15,833 nt of DNA. It comes from JAGMDK01 sp023128695. Its GTDB lineage: Bacteria > Planctomycetota > Phycisphaerae > UBA1845 > Fen-1342. This document shows positions 1 through 5,832 of this stretch, piece after piece (the first letter of the stretch is position 1; each line of letters starts with the position of its first letter). The stretch lies in the NCBI GenBank assembly GCA_030628805.1, contig DAOVQG010000075.1, positions 1 to 15,833 on the forward strand, written 5' to 3'. Position numbers and translations under genes: made by a program. The notes under the pieces were generated by a model. It worked only from the letters and a program-made list of their open reading frames with translations. It had not been told where the DNA came from and did no database searches.

Positions 1-1
1 C

Positions 2-631
2 GAACCCACTTCGGGAACAGTGACCGTGGACGGTCGCTGTGTGACTGAACACGACCTCCTGGCGCTCCGACGATCCATCGGATACGTGTTTCAGGGGATC
101 GGGCTCTTTCCCCACATGACGATCGAACAGAACGTAGCGGTCATCCCGAAGCTTCTGGGCTGGCCCTCGCAGCGCCGCACGGCTCGTACGCACGAGATGC
201 TGTCACTGGTCGAGCTTGATCCGGTGGTCTACGGACGCCGCCGCCCTGGGGACTTGTCGGGAGGGGAGCAGCAACGTGTGGGCGTGGCCCGAGCGCTGGC
301 CGCCGATCCCGCGTACTTGCTGATGGATGAGCCGTTCGGCGCCCTGGACGCCATCACCCGGGATGTCCTTCAACAGGAGCTTCTGCGCATCAAACGCGAG
401 CTGGGCAAGACGATTGTCTTCGTGACGCACGACATCTTCGAGGCCCTGACACTGGCAGACCGGATCGCCGTCATGCATGAGGGGCGACTGGAGCAAGTCG
501 GCACCAAGCGCGAGATTCTGGTAAGACCTGCGAGCGAGTTCGTCAGGGACCTGTTCGCAAAGCCGAGAGGACAGTTACGCCTGCTGACCGAGGGCCTGGG
601 AGCGGGTTCCGCCGATGGCGAAGTGACCTGA
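2..631 (+). CDS. Quaternary-amine ABC transporter ATP-binding protein, 5' end outside window
   Basis: ATPase subunit of an osmoprotectant importer (glycine betaine/choline/carnitine; OpuCA/ProV/OsmV family), which would act at the inner face of the cytoplasmic membrane. The frame is open from base 2, where it reads EPTSGTVTVDG, the usual stretch shortly after Walker A, so Walker A and the true start lie upstream. Visible in order are the Q-loop region (YVFQGIGLFPHMTIEQNV), the ABC signature LSGGEQQRVGVARAL, Walker B with D-loop (LLMDEPFGALD) and the H-loop (VFVTHD). After the ATPase core only about 45 residues remain (LEQVG..REIL..PASEFVRDLF), so the C-terminal CBS pair of classical OpuCA/ProV is absent, as in shorter members of the family. 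No permease or binding protein follows; partners, if any, are upstream. Family assignment is strong, while the substrate is inferred from family resemblance only. Confidence 0.88.
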   Translation, partial: EPTSGTVTVDGRCVTEHDLLALRRSIGYVFQGIGLFPHMTIEQNVAVIPKLLGWPSQRRTARTHEMLSLVELDPVVYGRRRPGDLSGGEQQRVGVARALAADPAYLLMDEPFGALDAITRDVLQQELLRIKRELGKTIVFVTHDIFEALTLADRIAVMHEGRLEQVGTKREILVRPASEFVRDLFAKPRGQLRLLTEGLGAGSADGEVT

Positions 632-719
632 AACCAAGATTGTCCGCCCATCCCGCCTCATTCTCCGATATGGTTGGCCGCTTCTCCGGGTTATACGGCT
701 TTCTATCCGTTTGCATAGC

Positions 720-748
720 ACCATTATCCGGTGTGTCCGGAGAATGGT
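720..748. terminator. Hairpin in the gap after the ABC gene; possible terminator or operator
   Basis: ACCATTATCCGG (720-731) and CCGGAGAATGGT (737-748) form a 12-position stem with one mismatch around a 5-nt loop. It is 89 bases after the ABC gene stop. There is no T-run on its 3' side, so it is not a standard intrinsic terminator. The rest of the 632-886 gap shows no gene or clear promoter. Confidence 0.3.
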
Positions 749-886
749 ACGCTTCTAACGGCGGTCGCTACGGGCAATCGGGGCCAGGCTGCGTATATAT
801 CGCATAGTTCGCCGTTTAGACTGGACTTCACTCCAAGCCGATAGGAGAATAGGATAGGCCCGCGCAGGGGCTCAGAAAGGCGGTTT

Positions 887-1599
887 ATGGCCATGCCGAC
901 CGGATACATCCCCAGAGCCGACGGCACCTTCGACACTTGGCAACACCACTTCGGAATCTACGTCACGGCCCACTTTCTCGAACTCGGGCTGACGGTCGAG
1001 GAGGTGACGGGGCTCAAGAAGGTGATGCTGCCCTGGCGGTCGGCTTTTGAAGCGCATGGGGCCGCCCGGGCCGCCGCCAAGGCCGCGCGGATCGCCAAGA
1101 CCGACCGCCGTGGTGACTACGAACGCACCATCCGGGAGGTCGTTCGGCGGATCCAGTCGAACGAGGCGGTCACCGACGCCCAGCGGGCGGCGCTGGGGAT
1201 CACCGTCCGCGACGCCGAGCCCACGCCCGCCCCCGCGCCGACCCCGCGAAGCGGGCAAAATAACCCGCCTTCGGCGGGCGGCCTCTGGTCAAGGTCGATT
1301 TCTCCAAGCGTCTGCGGCACACGCTGCGCTACGCCGACGAGTCCACGCCCACCCGCCGCGCCCGGCCCCGCGGCACCATCGGCGCGGAGGTCTGGGTAAG
1401 CGTGAGCGTCCCCGGCGACCCGCCGCCGAGCGATCCGGGCGAGTTGAAGTTCCTGCTGCTGAGCACCCGCACGCCCGCCGTGGCCAAGTTCACCGGCCCG
1501 GACGGTGGGAAGACCGCGCATTACATGCTACGATGGCTCAGCACCCGCGGCGAAGCCGGCCCCTGGAGCGAGACCGCCAGCGCGACGATCGGGGCGTAG
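887..1599 (+). pseudogene. Conserved planctomycete-type hypothetical protein, frameshifted at a small palindrome (copy 1)
   Basis: Starts with ATG at 887 after a weak purine-rich site (GAAAGG). The N-terminal part (YIPRADGTFDTWQHHFGIYV ... AVTDAQRAALGITVRDAEPT) is in one frame to about 1245. The remainder (LVKVDFSKRLRHTLRYADES ... ending near 1599) continues in another frame from about 1282. Its end, HYMLRWLSTRGEAGPWSET, looks like the last strands of a fibronectin-III-like domain. The frame change falls exactly across a short palindromic insert (1247-1280). Joined, the two parts give a protein of about 235 residues that matches the paralogue at 4655 over its first half (shared YIP..., A.RAALGITV.D.EPTP pattern). 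Function is unknown; families of this pattern recur in Planctomycetes from memory, which was not searched. A sequencing error is an alternative to a true pseudogene, but the second copy is also broken. Confidence 0.7.
1247..1280. repeat. Short palindromic insert causing the frame break in copy 1
   Basis: CGAAGCGGG near 1247 and CCCGCCTTCG at 1264-1273 form an imperfect inverted repeat. CCCGCC (1264-1269) and GGCGGG (1273-1278) form a second, tight hairpin. The coding frame on the two sides differs, and neither alternative frame through the insert resembles the family. It reads as a REP-like insertion into the gene. Confidence 0.5.
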
Positions 1600-1668
1600 A
1601 AGCTGTCACCTTTCAGCCGTTAGCGACGCGTAGTATGATCGGCTCGGGAATGTCCCGCAGCAACGAGG

Positions 1669-3159
1669 TTGGGTAACTTGAGCGGAACGGTCGCCGACAA
1701 GAAACGCTTGTTTCGTGTAACTGCGGGGAATCTCCGCCAGAATCACCTGTACATCCACGGACACTACGACTTTTTTCCCGCTGACTGCATCGGAGCGTCC
1801 CGCAAGTCGGGCAACGGAAATGGTGTGGCCATCCGGATTCTCCTCGATGGTCTGCGTGAGACCGTCGAGACCGACATCGGAAGCGACGCCAGGACAGGGA
1901 AACCCCGTCGTTTCTTTCGAGGACGCACCTGGATAAGGCAATTCTACGAGTACCACAACATCAAGACGGGTGATGTTCTCGCTTTGGAACGGGTCGGCAA
2001 GCGTCGCTACCGGCTGTATCCGTTCGACGCCAAAACCGAGCGTCAACACGATTGGCACGAACTCCTCGACGTTCCCCTACCTGGTCGGGGTCCTTCGGTA
2101 GTCGAACTCTTCGCCGGGTGCGGCGGGATGGCTCTGGGATTCAAGCGGGCCGGTTTCCGAACGGTACTGGCCAATGAATGGGACGCCGCTGCATGCGACA
2201 CCCTGCGGAAGAATATCACCGAGCGTGTAGCACAGTGTGCCATCCAGGAAATCGACCGTTTTCCCGAAGCCGACGTAGTCGTAGGCGGCCTTCCGTGTCA
2301 AGGCTTCAGCAACCTTGGCGACCGCGTGCCGAACGACCCGCGAAACCAGCTTTGGCGTCAGTTCATGCGTGCCGTCAAAGACGCTGAACCGAAGGCCTTC
2401 GTGATTGAGAACGTGCCCCCGCTTCTTAAGTCACAGGAGTACGTCGAAATCAAACGCCTGGCTGAAACGTTGGGCTACCAGGTTGAAGGGCGTGTTCTCA
2501 ACGCCGCTGACTTCGGCGTGCCGCAAGTCCGAAAGAGGGCCATCGTAATCGGGCTCTTCGGCCAACCCCCGAGCTACCCTAAGCCCACGCATATAAGCCC
2601 CAAACAGCAAAAGCAATGTGGGTTGTTCAACGAGCCCCTCAAGCCCTGGCAATCCGTACGAGACGCCATCGGCGACCTTCCCTTCGAACCGACCGAAGAG
2701 AACTGGCACATCGGCCGAAATCCGACCGCCATGTCGCTTGAGAGATACCGCTGCATCCCGCCCGGCGGGAATCGCTGGGACCTTCCACGCCGACTTATGC
2801 CCAATTGCTGGAAGAGAAAAACCAAAGGCGGAACCGACCTGTTTGGGAGACTCTGGTGGGACAGGCCGTCGGTCACCATCCGCACTGAGTTCTACAAACC
2901 GGAGAAGGGCCGATACCTCCACCCGGAGGCTGACCGACCCATCACCCACCGAGAAGCCGCCAGGCTTCAAGGATTCCGCGACGACTTTGATTTCCGGGGG
3001 CCGCGAATAAAAGTCGGCATTCAAATCGGGAACGCCGTCCCCCCTGTCCTCGCCGAAGCAATCGCCAAGCACATAGCATCCCTAATCAAGACCGTAAAGG
3101 CCGACCGGTCTGTTCGGCGAACTTTCCGGAACGGGTCAAATGGCAAGAAGAAGGCGTAA
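1669..3159 (+). CDS. DNA (cytosine-5-)-methyltransferase with N-terminal B3-like domain
   Basis: Transfers a methyl group from S-adenosylmethionine to C5 of cytosine in a specific site; here it is the modification enzyme of the operon. With the first possible start (TTG 1669) it has 496 residues. Catalytic motifs are ELFAGCGG (146-153, motif I), GGLPCQGFSN with catalytic Cys210 (motif IV), FVIENVPP (motif VI), QVRKR (286-290, motif VIII) and IGNAVPP (453-459, motif X). The target-recognition region lies between about 295 and 425. Residues 12-117 precede the catalytic core and resemble a B3/EcoRII-N-type DNA-binding domain (FFPADCIG..., FFRGRTWIRQFYEYHNIKTGD). The AGG at 1666-1668 sits at a better distance from TTG 1678 than from TTG 1669, so the protein may start three codons later. 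A TATGAT at 1634-1639 could be a -10 element, but no good -35 is seen. The 3' end overlaps the HNH gene by 20 bases. Target sequence is unknown. Confidence 0.93.
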   Translation: MGNLSGTVADKKRLFRVTAGNLRQNHLYIHGHYDFFPADCIGASRKSGNGNGVAIRILLDGLRETVETDIGSDARTGKPRRFFRGRTWIRQFYEYHNIKTGDVLALERVGKRRYRLYPFDAKTERQHDWHELLDVPLPGRGPSVVELFAGCGGMALGFKRAGFRTVLANEWDAAACDTLRKNITERVAQCAIQEIDRFPEADVVVGGLPCQGFSNLGDRVPNDPRNQLWRQFMRAVKDAEPKAFVIENVPPLLKSQEYVEIKRLAETLGYQVEGRVLNAADFGVPQVRKRAIVIGLFGQPPSYPKPTHISPKQQKQCGLFNEPLKPWQSVRDAIGDLPFEPTEENWHIGRNPTAMSLERYRCIPPGGNRWDLPRRLMPNCWKRKTKGGTDLFGRLWWDRPSVTIRTEFYKPEKGRYLHPEADRPITHREAARLQGFRDDFDFRGPRIKVGIQIGNAVPPVLAEAIAKHIASLIKTVKADRSVRRTFRNGSNGKKKA

Positions 3160-4084
3160 AAGGTCGGTCGATTGGCTCATCAGTCTAATCGACACTCAGC
3201 TTGAGACCTTCGGTACCAACCGAGGCAAGTTTAGCCTGCGGGAGAAGGTGCTCGCTCTGTGCAAGGTCTACGAGAACGTCAAGGACCTGGGCGTGAACGT
3301 GCTATACGAGCACGGTTGGGACGCCGGTGCGGCAGTCGAGCGGATTCGACTCTATCTCGTCGAATACGCAGGGACAGTGCTCGATGGTGTGGAGATTGCC
3401 GTCGTCTCCGGCATCTCCGACTATCCACGCCGCATCCGCGAATTGCGAGTGGAGGCCGGTTATCAGATCGCCTCCGGCGCTTCTCCCGACCCGGAATCGG
3501 GAATCGACCTAAAACCGGACCAATACCTGCTCGTTGACGCTGAGCCGGACCTGGATGCCGCCCGCAGATGGCACGTAGCTAATCGGATCAGAAGGAGCGG
3601 CGTGGGCAGTCAGAAACGGGTTCTCCAATACCTTATGGAAAGCCTCGGCAAGGTCGTCACCACAGAAGAACTCGCCTACGTCGCCAAAGATGCCAAGCAA
3701 TACGCGCGTCGGGTCAGGGAGCTTCGAACCGAACACGGCTACTCGGTCGCCACTCGGTTTACGGGGCGTCCCGACCTTAACGTGGGACAATACGTGCTGC
3801 AATCAAAAGAACGCGTTGCCGAGCCGCACGACCGCAAGATCCCCGAGCCTATTCAAAGGGCTGTGTATGAACGTGACAGCAACACATGCCGCGTTTGCGG
3901 ATGGAAGCATGAGCGTTGGACCGCCGACGACCCGCGAATCCTCGAACTGCATCACCTTGAGCATCATGAAGATCACGGGCCGAACGTGCAAGGGAATCTC
4001 ATTGTCATTTGCAGCAAGTGTCACGACGAGGTTCATTCCGGCAAGCACGCTGCATCGCTCAAGAGAATCAAACGCTCGCTATGA
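3140..4084 (+). CDS. HNH endonuclease with duplicated putative winged-helix module; likely restriction enzyme
   Basis: 314 residues, starting inside the methyltransferase gene and ending in an ATGA overlap with vsr, so the three are translated together. The C-terminal HNH nuclease has Cys250/Cys253 and Cys291/Cys294 as a zinc-binding frame, His271-His272 as catalytic and metal-binding candidates, Asn286 and His295/His299. The region before it contains two related blocks, about 65-132 and 157-222. Each has an IR/RV-type helix, then YPRRIRELRVEAGYQIAS or YARRVRELRTEHGYSVAT, then a strand ending in DQYLL or GQYVL. This looks like a duplicated winged helix that could read the target site. The N-terminus is strongly basic (ARRRRKR). 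The position between a C5 methyltransferase and Vsr argues that it is the restriction endonuclease. That role is inferred from context; the HNH call itself is firm. A regulator or defence-linked nuclease of another kind is less likely. Confidence 0.85.
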   Translation: MARRRRKRSVDWLISLIDTQLETFGTNRGKFSLREKVLALCKVYENVKDLGVNVLYEHGWDAGAAVERIRLYLVEYAGTVLDGVEIAVVSGISDYPRRIRELRVEAGYQIASGASPDPESGIDLKPDQYLLVDAEPDLDAARRWHVANRIRRSGVGSQKRVLQYLMESLGKVVTTEELAYVAKDAKQYARRVRELRTEHGYSVATRFTGRPDLNVGQYVLQSKERVAEPHDRKIPEPIQRAVYERDSNTCRVCGWKHERWTADDPRILELHHLEHHEDHGPNVQGNLIVICSKCHDEVHSGKHAASLKRIKRSL

Positions 4085-4503
4085 CGGACCAATTTAGCGC
4101 AGGAAAACGAAGCGCCATTATGCGGGCGATTCGCGGCAAGGACACGAAACCCGAGCACGCCGTACGCAGCCTGATTCACCGGCTCGGCTACAGGTACCGC
4201 CTCCACGTTCGCGAGCTTCCCGGATGCCCCGATTTGGTGTTTCCCTCTCGCCGAAAAGTGATTTTCGTTCATGGTTGCTTCTGGCACCGCCATCATTGCC
4301 GTAAAGGCCGATCAACCCCGACCACCAGAGCACGCTTTTGGAAGGAAAAGCTTGAGTCGAATAAGAGCCGAGACGTGAAGCATCGGCGCAAACTCAGGCG
4401 GCTGGGCTGGTCCGTTCTAACGATTTGGGAATGCCAGATCGCCCCGAAGAAGGCCGACCAGCTTGCCCAGAGGGTTCGTCGCTTTTTGGACGGCAGTCAT
4501 TAG
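4081..4503 (+). CDS. vsr: Very short patch repair (Vsr) endonuclease
   Basis: 140 residues starting at the ATG that overlaps the HNH stop (ATGA). The start is supported by the family N-terminus DQFSAGKRSAIMRAIRGKDT, although an in-frame upstream start exists. Vsr nicks next to T:G mismatches that arise when 5-methylcytosine deaminates, protecting the sites modified by the neighbouring methyltransferase. The catalytic Asp51 lies in GCPDLVF, and His64 and His69 lie in VHGCFWH. Cys66, His71, Cys73 and Cys118 match the structural zinc ligands of the E. coli enzyme in position or nearly so. Residue 63 is Val where E. coli Vsr has Thr. Its length is close to the family norm and it looks intact. Substrate context presumably follows the methyltransferase target. 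Confidence 0.94.
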   Translation: MTDQFSAGKRSAIMRAIRGKDTKPEHAVRSLIHRLGYRYRLHVRELPGCPDLVFPSRRKVIFVHGCFWHRHHCRKGRSTPTTRARFWKEKLESNKSRDVKHRRKLRRLGWSVLTIWECQIAPKKADQLAQRVRRFLDGSH

Positions 4504-4611
4504 CCTCACGCTGCCTTTTGCATACAAGAAACGGTCCGCTACTCGAAATCGTCCCTTGCCTGCTCCCCGGCCCGGTCGTATCATCCCGATCGGCTGGATT
4601 TGACCGGACCC

Positions 4612-4631
4612 GGGGGCGCGGTGGCGCCCCC
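4612..4631. terminator. GC-rich hairpin between vsr and hypothetical copy 2
   Basis: GGGGGCGC (4612-4619) and GCGCCCCC (4624-4631) form a perfect 8-bp stem with a GGTG loop, 109 bases after the vsr stop and 23 bases before the next start. There is no T-run, so it may be a terminator of an unusual kind or part of the leader of the next gene. Confidence 0.35.
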
Positions 4632-4641
4632 AGTAATGCAA

Positions 4642-4646
4642 AGGAG
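4642..4646 (+). promoter_or_regulatory. Ribosome binding site of hypothetical copy 2
   Basis: AGGAG lies 8 bases before ATG 4655, supporting that start (ADYIPGGDAAFNAWLDNF). It shows that the now broken gene once had a good translation start. Confidence 0.6.
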
Positions 4647-4654
4647 TCCCTCAG

Positions 4655-5117
4655 ATGGCCGACTACATCCCCGGCGGCGATGCCGCGTTCAACGCCTGGC
4701 TGGATAACTTCGTCACCTACGCCACTGCCAACCTGGCCAATTTGGGTCTCGTGGCGGGTGACCTGACGCCGGTCACGACCGCGCAGACCGCGTGGGCCAC
4801 ACATCACTCAGCGCCCATGTCACCGCGCAGCAGGCCGCCAAGAGCGCGACCCAGCAGAAGAACACCGACCGCGTCGCCGTCGTCTCCCTCGTCCGCGCCC
4901 TGGTCGGCCGGTCGTGTGCCACTGCTCTTGAGCAGTGCTAAACTTCGCCGAGTACGCCGAGATCGCTAAAAAACACTGCTCAAGAGCAGTGGCACACCCG
5001 GACGTCGACGACACCGAACGGGCCGCCTTGGACATCACCGTGCCGGACACCGAACCCACCCCCACCGGTCCGCCGGTTCTCACCGGCGAGACGCCGGTGC
5101 CACAGGGATCCTCATGA
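4655..5117 (+). pseudogene. Second member of the hypothetical family, frameshifted and interrupted by an inverted-repeat element (copy 2)
   Basis: Paralogue of the broken gene at 887-1599. The N-terminus ADYIPGGDAAFNAWLDNFVT through AQTAWA (to about 4797) is in one frame. AHVTAQQAAKSATQQKNTDR (from 4813) follows in another. After an inserted palindromic element (4914-4997), VDDTERAALDITVPDTEPTP resumes in a third frame and ends at a stop at 5115-5117. The C-terminal fibronectin-like half present in copy 1 is missing and is replaced by a short tail (TGETPVPQ). There is at least one frameshift in addition to the insertion, so it is not functional as read. It lies just downstream of vsr in the same direction. 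Together with copy 1 it brackets the restriction operon, suggesting that the operon was inserted between, or into, a tandem pair. Function is unknown. Confidence 0.75.
4914..4997. repeat. REPIN-like element: perfect 24-bp inverted repeat with 36-nt spacer
   Basis: The left arm (4914-4937, beginning GTGTGCCACTGCTC) and right arm (4974-4997, ending GCAGTGGCACAC) are exact reverse complements over 24 bases. Each arm is itself almost palindromic (CACTGCTCTTGAGCAGTG). The 36-nt spacer carries a TAA and an A-run and encodes nothing recognisable. It interrupts the family protein between its ALVGR and VDDTERAALD segments. Two inverted REP-like arms with a spacer is the layout of a REPIN, which in other genomes is moved by RAYT (TnpA-REP) transposases; no such gene is in the window. 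Confidence 0.75.
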
Positions 5118-5199
5118 CCGGCTGTCTCCTGCGCCTCCAGCACTCGGTCGCCTTCATGGATGAGAAGCTCTCCGAAAGAACTCTCCGTGCGAGGCGCCG

Positions 5200-5217
5200 C
5201 GCGGGCTGAAGCCTGCG
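5200..5217. repeat. Small GC-rich palindrome at the end of the broken integrase fragment
   Basis: CGCGGGC-TGAA-GCCTGCG gives a 7-bp stem with one G-T pair and a 4-base loop, 10 bases beyond the stop of the minus-strand integrase remnant. It may be another REP-like sequence or a remnant terminator. Confidence 0.35.
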
Positions 5218-5227
5218 GCTCCTCGGG

Positions 5228-5446
5228 TTACACGGTCAGCGCCGATGCACGCGGGCCACCCTCCTTGCTTGGGAGCTGCCGGAAGTTGCTCGCCCACTCG
5301 CAGATCACGCGGTTGTAGTTCGCGTGGCTCTCGGGAGTGCCGTGCTTGCCGAGGTAGATGTCTTGACCGTTGAGACGGACCACGGCTCGGCCTGAGGTTT
5401 TGTGCAGACGATACGACGGGATGCGTGGCGCGGTCCTGTTTGGCAT
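5228..5446 (-). pseudogene. N-terminal remnant of a planctomycete-type integrase
   Basis: 72 residues, IPSYRLHKTSGRAVVRLNGQ then DIYLGKHGTPESHANYNRVI. This is the characteristic N-terminal arm-binding region of a tyrosine recombinase family that I associate with Planctomycetes. The protein stops shortly after the RQLP..LTV region, where a complete enzyme would continue with the core-binding and catalytic domains, several hundred residues more. No catalytic R, H or Y box is present, so it is inactive. A purine-rich site (AAAGGAGCC) precedes the ATG. It points in the opposite direction to the intact integrase at 5833 and belongs to a different subgroup, so two separate integration events are implied. 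The alternative, a short expressed DNA-binding protein, is possible but less likely. Confidence 0.65.
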
Positions 5447-5564
5447 CGTGAGGCTCCTTTCGAGCTCGAAATGTGGTCAATGACCACTTTTCGGGCTTCC
5501 TGAACCTCACTGCCTGACGCCGGCAGGTATCCGTAAGTCACGCATTAGGCTTGAGTTATCGAAA

Positions 5565-5606
5565 CTCCCCGAGTAGGACTCGAACCTACAACCTAGCGGT
5601 TAACAG
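5565..5606 (-). pseudogene. 3' half of tRNA-Asn(GTT), probable attachment-site remnant
   Basis: Read on the minus strand, CTGTTAA is a complete anticodon loop with anticodon GTT. It is followed by the 3' anticodon strand CCGCT, variable bases AGGTT, a perfect T arm (GTAGG-TTCGAGT-CCTAC), the 3' acceptor strand TCGGGGA and a discriminator G. This fits tRNA positions 32-73 base for base. The preceding bases cannot pair with CCGCT, and no D arm or 5' acceptor strand is found, so the sequence begins exactly at the anticodon loop. Tyrosine recombinases commonly use tRNA 3' halves as attachment sites, and the intact integrase starts 227 bases away. Confidence 0.75.
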
Positions 5607-5832
5607 AAAACAGGCCTAGGAATCCAGCACCCGCGTTCTCAGGCAAGAAAACCAGCCTGTGCGCCCTAACCGCCTGAAACACAAATGGTTATGAGCGGTC
5701 TCGGTTTCGGCTGGTCTCGGCTGGTTTCGCCCAATTTCGCCGAGTTGCCGTTTTTTTGGCCCATTCTGCGTGAATACTGCGTGAAAGATCTGTACAATCC
5801 GTAGATCGAGCGGTGACCATGAGAGATACACG
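5607..5832. repeat. Short direct repeats upstream of the integrase (possible arm or operator sites)
   Basis: This gene-free stretch holds two pairs of direct repeats: TCGGCTGGT at 5707-5715 and 5717-5725 (10-base period), and CTGCGTGAA at 5766-5774 and 5777-5785 (11-base period). Spacing of one helical turn fits protein binding on one DNA face, such as recombinase arm sites or autoregulation. TACAAT at 5793-5798 could be a -10 element, but no clear -35 is seen. The stretch 5447-5564 holds nothing recognisable. Confidence 0.4.

Noticed and set aside
659..746. CATTCTCCG / CGGAGAATG inverted repeat across 70 bases
   Set aside because: The right half is already used in the tighter hairpin at 720-748; a 9-base match over this distance may be chance.
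1611..1639. Promoter for the restriction operon (TTTCAG, 17 bases, TATGAT)
   Set aside because: The -10 is good but the -35 matches only two of six positions; too weak to list as a feature.
1047..1676. Long + frame overlapping hypothetical copy 1 and the methyltransferase start
   Set aside because: Arg/Pro-rich translation typical of a GC-rich shadow frame; the family match lies in the other two frames.
2431..3072. Long minus-strand open frame antisense to the methyltransferase
   Set aside because: The + frame carries all methyltransferase motifs; the antisense product has no recognisable motif or start signal.
4009..4503. Longer Vsr start 72 bases upstream
   Set aside because: The extra N-terminal residues overlap the HNH zinc region in another frame and do not resemble Vsr; ATG 4081 gives the family N-terminus.
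5565..5690. Complete tRNA-Asn, perhaps with an intron
   Set aside because: No 5' acceptor strand, D arm or 5' anticodon strand was found within the upstream 100 bases.
5750..5757. T-run (TTTTTTT) as an intrinsic terminator
   Set aside because: No GC-rich hairpin precedes it on either strand.
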